The notes under the pieces were generated by a model. The model saw only the letters and a program-made list of their open reading frames with translations. It had not been told where the DNA came from and ran no database searches. Made by a program: the position numbers and the translations under genes. This document shows positions 12,644-19,971 of a DNA stretch of 22,684 nt, in pieces. The DNA is from a virus: the IMG/VR virus record IMGVR_UViG_3300046655_000285, positions 1-22,684 of that record; one strand, written 5' to 3'. Every line of letters starts with the position of its first letter. Position 1 is the first letter of the stretch.

Positions 12644-13583
12644 GAGGGGCTTTCACCAACTCTCCTTCAAAGGTAGTTTCTAGTGTAGTAGATACACCAA
12701 TTTTCATTCTTTCAGCCAATCTATAGATTACCATGAACTTTTTCTCATCCCATGCTTTATAGTCAACTTCGTGTTGGAAAATCTTACTTAAACCTAAAGT
12801 TCTCCAATCTGGTTGCATATAAGGCAATACCTGAATAAATGCTCTATCAAAATCTTGATCTTTTTCTTGTCTATCTTTAAGATATGAAGTAATCTCTTGC
12901 ATAACACCAATTGTAGGTGGTTTCATTCTAACTTCACCAGCAGAACGTGTTTTGATTACATAAGTTCTTTCTTTTTCAGAATAATATCTTTCGATTTCTT
13001 CATCAATTTCACTTGGAACTAAATTCTTAACAGCTAATTCAACGTCAACTTGTTTTTTAGTTTTTTCAGTTTTACCCTTTAAGACTAATTTATTCTCAGG
13101 TTCTGGAAATGTTAAATCTCTGACACTTAATAGAACTACAATTCTATCCTCTTCTAAAAGATCTTTCCAAGAAAGTCTTTTCTTATTTGCAGACATTTGC
13201 ATACAAGTTTCAATAATAGAATTTAACTTTTCTTCCATATCAATATAGTTATTTTCATCCATTGTAGAAAAGTGTCTAATCTCAGCTGCTTTTGCAGATC
13301 TAATTTTAATTACACTATCTTTAGGATAAAATTTACCCATTGATGGTAAAGTCTCTTGGTCTAATATGTGCCATCCTAATGCAGAATCAGATGATTGTGC
13401 TTTGTCTGGTCCAAAATCTGACATATTAACCCTTCCTAATCCACTAGAATCAACTGCAGCTTCAATACCAGCAGCATCACTATTTGTAGATTCGACATTA
13501 GCTTTATTAATATTATCTTTAGCTTCTAAAGCTTTTGCCATTTTTTGCTCTTCAGGAGTCATTTTGTTTTTGTCTTCGCTCAT
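12579..13583 (-). CDS. T4 gp26-like baseplate/tail assembly protein (chaperone-type)
   Basis: 334 aa. The N-terminal 60 residues are polar and disordered-looking. LPSMGKFYPKDSVIKIRSAKAAEIRHFSTM (about 79-108) matches the opening of the T4 baseplate protein family (gp26): LPS.G..Y...I.VR....E. It is followed by helical segments including EEIERYY and MKPPTIGVMQEITSYLKDRQEKD. It is longer than T4 gp26 (about 208 aa), mostly because of the N-terminal extension. Its place between tail tube and tape measure, and the overlapping out-of-frame continuation, are the hallmarks of tail assembly chaperones that coat the tape measure protein. It starts 2 nt after the RHH gene's stop. The family call is from pattern memory, not a search. 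Confidence 0.72.
   Translation of the reverse strand: MSEDKNKMTPEEQKMAKALEAKDNINKANVESTNSDAAGIEAAVDSSGLGRVNMSDFGPDKAQSSDSALGWHILDQETLPSMGKFYPKDSVIKIRSAKAAEIRHFSTMDENNYIDMEEKLNSIIETCMQMSANKKRLSWKDLLEEDRIVVLLSVRDLTFPEPENKLVLKGKTEKTKKQVDVELAVKNLVPSEIDEEIERYYSEKERTYVIKTRSAGEVRMKPPTIGVMQEITSYLKDRQEKDQDFDRAFIQVLPYMQPDWRTLGLSKIFQHEVDYKAWDEKKFMVIYRLAERMKIGVSTTLETTFEGELVKAPLEFPGGIKSLFIISDLAGELL
12617..12626 (-). promoter_or_regulatory. Candidate +1 frameshift site
   Basis: Minus strand ATCAAAAGTC. In the upstream frame this reads ATC AAA AGT. A Lys tRNA on AAA can slip one base forward onto AAA again (AAAA run), after which GTC TTT continues in the 103-codon frame. Other slip points in the 65-nt overlap cannot be excluded. 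Confidence 0.4.
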
Positions 13584-13585
13584 TT

Positions 13586-13804
13586 TTATTTGCTTTTTAA
13601 GTTTTTAAGATTTTGTTTAATGTAGGATCTTTGCTCTACATCTCTTCTACTAAGTTCTTCCTGTATTAAATTACGGATAAACGCACTGACGGATATTGGT
13701 CTAATTTCACGATCTAGAGCCTCATTCAAGATGACTCTATTGACTTCGCGAACTTCGTCCTCTGTCAGTAGAACCTGTAGTTTTTTTGTTAGTTTATCAC
13801 TCAT
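13586..13804 (-). CDS. Ribbon-helix-helix DNA-binding protein
   Basis: 72 aa. A likely beta strand KLTKKLQVLL (4-13), helix EDEVREVNRVILNEAL (15-30) and, after a short loop, the second helix SVSAFIRNLIQEELSRR (38-54) give the ribbon-helix-helix layout of small dimeric repressors (Arc/CopG type). S.SAFIR.LI is the typical start of the second helix. It is the first gene after the intrinsic terminator and the only regulator-like gene among the structural genes, so it may control expression of the chaperone/tape measure unit or of other phage promoters. It is tightly linked to the next gene. Confidence 0.75.
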   Translation of the reverse strand: MSDKLTKKLQVLLTEDEVREVNRVILNEALDREIRPISVSAFIRNLIQEELSRRDVEQRSYIKQNLKNLKSK

Positions 13805-13845
13805 AATCTCTTATTATTAGGATATTATATTATGTTTTTTAAGTT

Positions 13846-13880
13846 TAAAAAAAGAAGGAATTCGTAGAATCCCTTCTTTT
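13846..13880 (-). terminator. Intrinsic terminator after the tail tube gene
   Basis: Minus strand: stem AAGAAGGGATTC / GAATTCCTTCTT (12 bp, one G-U, 3-nt loop) directly followed by a run of seven T. It lies about 20 nt after the tail tube stop (13900). The complementary side also ends in CTTCTTTT, so it could act weakly in both directions. Confidence 0.92.
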
Positions 13881-13899
13881 ATTAGTTTCTAAATTAAAT

Positions 13900-14457
13900 T
13901 TAATTCAATTCTTCTGAGTAAGTATCACACTTCCATGTTACTTCTAATGCTTGTGCATCAGCAGTCTCATAGTTAAGTTCTGCTACTAGGTTAACACCTG
14001 ATGTAATGAAACAATCATCTAATGTGATTTTTCTGTAGATGTCACCTTCTCTGTTGAACTGAACAACAACGATTGTACCAACATAATTCTTTTTAAGACC
14101 CATTTCGCCAGTTTCCGGATTGTAAGCCGCTCTGTACCATTGTCTCATTGATTTATATAAGTACGCTTGGTTTGAATCGTTCAGGTTTAACGTAAAGTTG
14201 ATTGTAATGTCAACAGCAGTTTGTCCAGGCATACCTGCGTATGATCTGTCAGCAAACTTATACTTTTGACCGATTGCATCAACAGCCGGAGCTAATGCGT
14301 CTAAACCAGAGATTGAATTAACGTGTTGTAAAAATAACTCCTGTCCTGCAACACCTGCTGGAGGTAATAATGTCACCTCAAATAGGTTAGCTTGTACTGG
14401 TTCGAAATTTCTACCCTTCTTGCTAGTTTGGTCCTCTGAATAATGTGGTAAAGCCAT
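13900..14457 (-). CDS. gp19: Tail tube protein (T4 gp19 family)
   Basis: 185 aa; T4 gp19 is 163 aa. It forms the stacked hexameric rings of the inner tail tube. N-terminal NLFEVTLLPP (25-34) is the first strand of the tube beta sandwich, followed by the long loop region ending KFADRSYAGMPGQTAVDITINFTLN (about 67-91), then the YKSMRQWYRAAYNPETG segment and a C-terminal strand pair ending EVTWKCDTY. It directly follows the sheath gene (38-nt gap), the universal gp18-gp19 order. A TATAAATA box ends 17 nt upstream of the ATG, and an intrinsic terminator follows the gene. Confidence 0.93.
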   Translation of the reverse strand: MALPHYSEDQTSKKGRNFEPVQANLFEVTLLPPAGVAGQELFLQHVNSISGLDALAPAVDAIGQKYKFADRSYAGMPGQTAVDITINFTLNLNDSNQAYLYKSMRQWYRAAYNPETGEMGLKKNYVGTIVVVQFNREGDIYRKITLDDCFITSGVNLVAELNYETADAQALEVTWKCDTYSEELN

Positions 14458-14473
14458 ATCTTAATTTTCTATT

Positions 14474-14487
14474 TTATTTATATATCT
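14474..14487 (-). promoter_or_regulatory. Candidate late promoter box (tail tube)
   Basis: Minus strand AGATATATAAATAA. It contains a perfect TATAAATA (14475..14482), the T4 late promoter consensus. It lies 17 nt upstream of the tail tube ATG. Confidence 0.5.
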
Positions 14488-14495
14488 TTGTTTTC

Positions 14496-17363
14496 TTATG
14501 CAAAGTTACCTGTTGCAATTTCACCTGTATTTAGTACAGTTACTCTCGATACTAGAATCTCAAGACCTTTAACTGGTTCTACGAATGTATCTAAAATACC
14601 CATGTTGTTATCAATAACATCTGTTGTGTTATTTGATGTGTCCATGATATTCTTATAGTCGTATACACCACCATCTTTTTTCACTGATTCCATGAAGTTA
14701 TCAGCTAAAGTTTTGATCTCTAATCTAGTTTGAGCACTGTTGAACTCAAATAGGTAGTTTTTAAGAATTTCAGCTAAACCATCTTCAATATAGATAAGAA
14801 CTTCTCTTACGTGTGCTGAAGATAAAGCTGATTGAATTCCTTGTTGTGCAGTTTTATTACCTTTGATTGTTAAACCAACGCCTCTTTCAAATACGATTGG
14901 GTTGTAACCAAATGGCTCAAGTACGTCTCTGTCATTCTTGTCGAATGCAAATTCTAGAGACTGAACACCTGTTCCACCTACAACACCTCTTCTTGGGCCT
15001 GCGATGATTGACCATGGTAATGCATCTAAATATTTATCGATATAGTTGTTAGATACGTAAGCTGCTGGTGGAATAACTTTAGTTCTACCGTTCTCAATTA
15101 CATTAAGACCAGGACCGTAGTAGAATGCGTAGTTTGCACCTTCGTTGATCGATGGTAATGTGTATAATTGAGTTGGGTTATTTTCTAAGTTACCTCCAGT
15201 TGCTACGTGATTTACACTAAATCCATAAGGAGCGGTTGAATCTTTGAAAGAAGGATTAGTTGATGCTTTAAATTCTTTCACCATTGGTGCATTAAGAATT
15301 GCTGAAGCATTTTGTCTTTCCTTACATAGGAATGATAATTCTTCTTTATTTAAGATACCACCGTTTTCTAATGAACCGAATGTATCAACAACATATCTGA
15401 ATGTAATGTTATCTTTATCTACTAAAGCGTTACCTAAACCAGTACCTGGCTTAATTGCTGTTAGTAATTCTGCAATAGATTTTGTAGTTTGAGTTGCTCC
15501 TTCTAATGGGAATGTCTTATAGAATCCACCTGCATCCTCGTATCTCTTAAGAGCATATTCTGGTCTTGAAGATACTGGTCTATGAGTTTCAAATCTATAG
15601 TAAGTTGAACCATTTTCAACAGATCTCTTAATTGACTTAATTCTAGATAGTTTACCATCATCACCAGGTACATACATACCTACTTTAATTGGTTGGTTAC
15701 CATTAGAATCTACTGGGAAGTAAACATCACCTGTTTTAGAGAAGTTAAATCTTCCAGCTTCAGCACCACCAAAATCCCAGCCGTCACCAGCTAATGTTGG
15801 GAACATTACTGTTCTTGCATTAGGCTGTAAAGACCATGATTTGAATTGGCTAGATACTGCTCTCTGCTTAACTCCTAATGAAGTTAAGTTTGCACCAGCA
15901 TAATCTGCACTAAATCCAACAGAACCTGAAGGAGATACTGTAGTAATACCTGTTCCTCCGTCTACTGTTACATCATTAATTGCAACATATTCTCCAGCGT
16001 TTTCTGATAATAAGAAGTAGTTTCCACCACTCTGTAAGTTACCATAAGCATAAGGAGCTTCAGATAAAATTAAGTTACCGTTAGCATCTACTGTAATAGT
16101 AATTCCATTTTGCCATGTTGCAGCATTTGCATCAGAGAATTTCTCGTAAGATTTAGAAATTGGTCCGTTAGCTTCGATAATAATACCTTCGTTAACATTA
16201 ATTGGAGTAATTCCTGTAATTTTTACATATTCTCCATTAACTGAAGCATTTAAGTACTTTTCGTTATTAAGATCAGCTGCAAAAGTATTAGCATCTAAAC
16301 CTGTTCCTGTAATAGTCATTACAGAACCATCAACAGCAACAATACCTGAAACTGTAGTAAAGTCTAATTCAACATTAGATTTCTCTTGATTAACTTTATG
16401 TGATAAAACTTCGTAATCTTGACGAATATCAAAGTTATTACCGATTAGATCGATTTGTGGAAGTGCATCTTCTTGTACAGCACAGAATAAACCTGTTCTT
16501 CTAGCCTCTAAGTTAATTAGAGTTTCAATGTACATTTGATTACCTTCAGCATCAATAAATTCAGGGATTAAAGATAATCCGTTATATTGTGCTAAAAGAG
16601 TTACTTCTCTTAAACCTGCAAACTTAGCAAATTCTGATTTGATTAAACCGTCTGCGTCAAAATAGTTTCCGTAGTTAGGGTCGTTATTTAATTCTTGTGC
16701 ATCAAACTTACCTTTGAATACAAATACATCTACCATATAGTCTGAGATATATTCATCAGCGTCGATACCTTCTGGAATACCAGTTTCACCATACCATTCT
16801 CTTGCTGTTAATTCAAAACCTCTAGTATCTGCAGCTTGTCTAATGATAACTGTAATAGGATCTTGTTTGATATTAACAAATGAAATTGCGTGGTTTGTGT
16901 CTTCTGCAGATGCAACTAATAATTTTTCATCGTTAGGTACCCAGAACTTATCTGTATCAAATACATCTGTAAATTTCTTAGAAGATGCGTTTGAAGCTTG
17001 AAGTGTATTAGCTGATAAACCTTCTTGAGATGAGTTAGTTGCTGGAGAGAAAATTGATACTCTGTCAGCAGCATCATCTGAAGTTAAGTTTAATGCTAAA
17101 ATCGGACCTCTAGATAGAGCCTCGATAGCTGATCTGTGGAAATACATTCCTTTCTTTTCTAATGACTTATCTACGCCACCGAAAACTTGTTTGAATTGTT
17201 CAACATCTTCTACTAGAACTGGAGTGTTGTATGGACCTTTTTTAGATCTACCTACAACTAACCTGATAGTCTCAGCAGGAATGTTCACGGTTTGTGATTT
17301 GTCAAACTCTAGACGATATACGCCTGAGCTTTTGAACTGTAGTAATTGAGGACTTAATGCCAT
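14496..17363 (-). CDS. gp18: Contractile tail sheath protein (T4 gp18 family), extra-long
   Basis: 955 aa against 659 for T4 gp18. The N terminus (SSGVYRLEFDKSQT, 12-25) and IRLVVGRSKKGP (33-44) are the usual sheath start. The C-terminal 200 residues carry the conserved domain: VFERGVGLTIKGNKTAQ, VREVLIYIEDGLAEILKNYLFEFN and VYDYKNIMDTSNNTTDVIDNN, ending in a beta strand (ILVSRVTVLN) that links neighbouring subunits. Residues about 330-490 are a beta-rich insertion with two similar segments (NASVNGEYVKITGI, 372-385; LLSENAGEYVAINDV, 451-465), probably exposed on the outside of the sheath. A GATATATAAT box lies 28 nt upstream. It is followed by the tail tube gene. Confidence 0.95.
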   Translation of the reverse strand: MALSPQLLQFKSSGVYRLEFDKSQTVNIPAETIRLVVGRSKKGPYNTPVLVEDVEQFKQVFGGVDKSLEKKGMYFHRSAIEALSRGPILALNLTSDDAADRVSIFSPATNSSQEGLSANTLQASNASSKKFTDVFDTDKFWVPNDEKLLVASAEDTNHAISFVNIKQDPITVIIRQAADTRGFELTAREWYGETGIPEGIDADEYISDYMVDVFVFKGKFDAQELNNDPNYGNYFDADGLIKSEFAKFAGLREVTLLAQYNGLSLIPEFIDAEGNQMYIETLINLEARRTGLFCAVQEDALPQIDLIGNNFDIRQDYEVLSHKVNQEKSNVELDFTTVSGIVAVDGSVMTITGTGLDANTFAADLNNEKYLNASVNGEYVKITGITPINVNEGIIIEANGPISKSYEKFSDANAATWQNGITITVDANGNLILSEAPYAYGNLQSGGNYFLLSENAGEYVAINDVTVDGGTGITTVSPSGSVGFSADYAGANLTSLGVKQRAVSSQFKSWSLQPNARTVMFPTLAGDGWDFGGAEAGRFNFSKTGDVYFPVDSNGNQPIKVGMYVPGDDGKLSRIKSIKRSVENGSTYYRFETHRPVSSRPEYALKRYEDAGGFYKTFPLEGATQTTKSIAELLTAIKPGTGLGNALVDKDNITFRYVVDTFGSLENGGILNKEELSFLCKERQNASAILNAPMVKEFKASTNPSFKDSTAPYGFSVNHVATGGNLENNPTQLYTLPSINEGANYAFYYGPGLNVIENGRTKVIPPAAYVSNNYIDKYLDALPWSIIAGPRRGVVGGTGVQSLEFAFDKNDRDVLEPFGYNPIVFERGVGLTIKGNKTAQQGIQSALSSAHVREVLIYIEDGLAEILKNYLFEFNSAQTRLEIKTLADNFMESVKKDGGVYDYKNIMDTSNNTTDVIDNNMGILDTFVEPVKGLEILVSRVTVLNTGEIATGNFA

Positions 17364-17390
17364 AATTGTTCGTTATTATTTTTTATTCTT

Positions 17391-17403
17391 TTATTATATA
17401 TCC
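17391..17403 (-). promoter_or_regulatory. Candidate late promoter box (sheath)
   Basis: Minus strand GGATATATAATAA, 28 nt upstream of the sheath ATG and just after the terminase stop. The core ATATATAATAAAA and the distance to the ATG are the same as in the box before the neck-like gene. Confidence 0.5.
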
Positions 17404-17419
17404 CTGTCTTTCTGCAAAT

Positions 17420-19252
17420 TTATTTAAGCAGGTCATAAATATCAAATTGTAAATCTCCTTGTTGGTCACTATCTTTAAATAGTATAGCTTCCATCTTATC
17501 GTGAAGATCCGGGTCAATGAAATCTAAGAGCTCCTCTACGAAATCTGCGTAATCCGTTGTATTAAAAAATTCTGTTGCAGTAATGCAAGTCATTATCACA
17601 TCGTCGTTGCCCATTTGGGCTCCATAACTTCCATTTGGTAAAGTACCAAAAAGACTAGCTTCCGTCACTGTAACTTCATCTGTTAAATCTAATCTATTTA
17701 TCTTATACAATTTCGCAAAGTTCTGGCAAAAGATAGCTTTATTGTCAGATTTTAGTTTAATACCTGGTTTTAATGATTTCCCATCATGTCGATGTTTAAA
17801 TTTAACTACCATTTCATCATCGAAATCATTTCTTTGTGGAAATATACTTCTTAGGTATTGGAATAGTACTGTACCATAAGTATTATACTCAACAATCATC
17901 TTCACATTCTCTGAATAGAATATATCGACCGATAGAGTATATAGTACTTTTGCGAAATCTTCAATTACATGTTCATTTGATCTAAATCTACAGACTTGTG
18001 TAAATTTAAAAAAATCGTACATTGCACCAGGGTTAACCACATTCTTAATTTCTTCATAATTCATTGGATCGACCTGGAATACATTAATTACCGATGAGTC
18101 ACCACCATTACCTTCTGCAATATCTACTGAGAATACCCAAAAGTTTTCTGGGTCTCTACAAGTATCAATATCAAAGTCTGGATCCCACTCTAAGAAACCT
18201 TTTGTATCAATTGAAATATAATCAAATTCATCAAAGTCATGATAAACATAGGGCTTCATTCTCTTTCTCATCTTCTTCATATCGACTGGGTCTAATAGGA
18301 GGTTAGATGAGCTGACGAACTCATTTCCATACTGTTTATTAAATGCTTCAATTGAACCTAAGTTTGCTAATTCTCTATCATACCAAGCTTCATCTCTATC
18401 TGGGTGTTGCCACCAGTCAATTCTTGTTGCTAGATATTCATTATCACCTCGATCTGCCGCAGCATAAATTTGATAGAACTTATTAAATCCGTTTGGTGTA
18501 GATGTAATTGTTATTCTTGAGACTTTCGACGAGGATAATGTAGGATATACATTCTCGTAAAAAGAATCAGCAATCGATGGATGGACGTGGGCAAACTCAT
18601 CTAGGTATAGATTATGGATTGTAAAACCAATACCGGATTTTGCTGTGGTTGATTGTCCTATTAGTCGACAACCATTATCACATCTTACATTCATCACATC
18701 ATATTTAATAATACCAGGTTTCATAAAGAACGGTAAGTTCTCAATTACTGTTTTGGCTTTATCAATAATTTCTTTTGTTGAGTCAGATTTGTTGGCAAGT
18801 AACAAAGTATTCTTATCCATATTAAATGTCAAATACCATGCATTGAAAATAGATGCGGTTACTGTTTTACCCATCTGACGAGATGCTAACACAATATTAA
18901 ATCTATCATTCTGAAAATTCTTCAACATGGTCTTCTGATAATCTCTCAGCTTTACCTGTTGAATACCTTCATCTGTCATTACTACTGCATACTTCTCTGC
19001 AAAATAGACAATATCTTTGGCACATCTAGCTAACTCTTGAATTTCCTCATCAGTATATTCAAATACAATATTACCCTTCTTTAGAAATTGTCTACCCTCG
19101 TAGAATGGTAACTTAATCTTAGGGCGATAACCCTGGTCCATAGCAACCAACAAGTCGTTGATTTGCCTGGTAGACCAGACAATTCTCTCCGAGGCTGCCT
19201 GTGGCCCTTCCTCTTTGGGAATCCATTTATTATCTCCTATTCCGTCTGACAT
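17420..19252 (-). CDS. terL: Terminase large subunit (T4 gp17 type)
   Basis: 610 aa, the same length as T4 gp17. This motor packages DNA into the prohead and cuts concatemers. ATPase domain: Walker A SRQMGKT (124-130), Walker B LYLDE (215-219, D218 and catalytic E219), coupling motif ITSTPNG (249-255). RNase H-like nuclease domain: Asp377 in FSVDIAEGNGGD, Glu455 in MIVEYNTYG, Asp550/551 in GNDDVIMT, corresponding to the T4 triad. All key residues are intact. It follows the probable small subunit with a 3-nt gap, so translation is probably coupled. The gp17 type suggests headful packaging (inference from family). Confidence 0.98.
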   Translation of the reverse strand: MSDGIGDNKWIPKEEGPQAASERIVWSTRQINDLLVAMDQGYRPKIKLPFYEGRQFLKKGNIVFEYTDEEIQELARCAKDIVYFAEKYAVVMTDEGIQQVKLRDYQKTMLKNFQNDRFNIVLASRQMGKTVTASIFNAWYLTFNMDKNTLLLANKSDSTKEIIDKAKTVIENLPFFMKPGIIKYDVMNVRCDNGCRLIGQSTTAKSGIGFTIHNLYLDEFAHVHPSIADSFYENVYPTLSSSKVSRITITSTPNGFNKFYQIYAAADRGDNEYLATRIDWWQHPDRDEAWYDRELANLGSIEAFNKQYGNEFVSSSNLLLDPVDMKKMRKRMKPYVYHDFDEFDYISIDTKGFLEWDPDFDIDTCRDPENFWVFSVDIAEGNGGDSSVINVFQVDPMNYEEIKNVVNPGAMYDFFKFTQVCRFRSNEHVIEDFAKVLYTLSVDIFYSENVKMIVEYNTYGTVLFQYLRSIFPQRNDFDDEMVVKFKHRHDGKSLKPGIKLKSDNKAIFCQNFAKLYKINRLDLTDEVTVTEASLFGTLPNGSYGAQMGNDDVIMTCITATEFFNTTDYADFVEELLDFIDPDLHDKMEAILFKDSDQQGDLQFDIYDLLK

Positions 19253-19255
19253 TTA

Positions 19256-19912
19256 TTATTCTTCTGTTGGTTCAACATCCTCAATATCCTCTTCAGCAGC
19301 ACCATGTATACCTGCTTGAATTGCAGCCATTAAGTCTTTAGTACCCCTTTGGATATTTTTATTACCAGTGTCTCCACCAGCACCTTCGATTTCAGATTGA
19401 TTTGCTCTTTGCTGATATATCTCAATATCTCTAGCAATTCTTTTTGTACCCTCTTCTGCTGCCATTAAATACATGGTCTGAGATTTAATAATATCTAACA
19501 TTGACTTCTGTAGAGTTGCAAGAACTTCAAACATTCTTGGTGCTAATTCACCAGAGTCAATTGTTTCTAATAGAGTAGTTAAGGCTTTTTCACCAGCCTG
19601 TAATTGATAAATTAGAGAAGACATCGTCATCTCATCCATTTGCTTTTTAGCCTTAATATATTCGTCCTTTTCAATAATATCTGCATCGAGATAAAATTTC
19701 ATAAGAGACGTAATAGTTTTCTGAGCCTTTTTACTAGCTCCAGCTTTTAGCTCTGTATAATTTACCATCGGAGCTAACGCCGTTGGTTTAGCCTGAATAG
19801 GCAGGTCTTTAGGATCGTTTTCAACATCAAGAGGAGAGTCTCCAATTAATGCATCTAATTCTTGCCTAATATCATCTGCTTGTTCGGCTATTGTTTTTTT
19901 CTTTTCACTCAT
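19256..19912 (-). CDS. Probable terminase small subunit (gp16 position)
   Basis: 218 aa. An acidic N terminus (IRQELDALIGDSPLDVENDP) is followed by a long helical centre, about residues 55-175, with AQKTITSLMKFYLDAD, MTMSSLIYQLQAGEKALTTL and MFEVLATLQKSMLDIIKSQ. This suits the central coiled-coil oligomerisation region of T4-type small terminases, which recognise the DNA and stimulate the large subunit. The C terminus is acidic (EEDIEDVEPTEE). The main argument is position: it lies directly before the large subunit with a 3-nt gap, the gene 16-17 order of T4. No helix-turn-helix is obvious. T4 gp16 is shorter (164 aa). Confidence 0.68.
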   Translation of the reverse strand: MSEKKKTIAEQADDIRQELDALIGDSPLDVENDPKDLPIQAKPTALAPMVNYTELKAGASKKAQKTITSLMKFYLDADIIEKDEYIKAKKQMDEMTMSSLIYQLQAGEKALTTLLETIDSGELAPRMFEVLATLQKSMLDIIKSQTMYLMAAEEGTKRIARDIEIYQQRANQSEIEGAGGDTGNKNIQRGTKDLMAAIQAGIHGAAEEDIEDVEPTEE

Positions 19913-19971
19913 AATATGATATTATATTCTATATATCTAGAAAATAATGTAACAAATTTTGTCTATTATTG

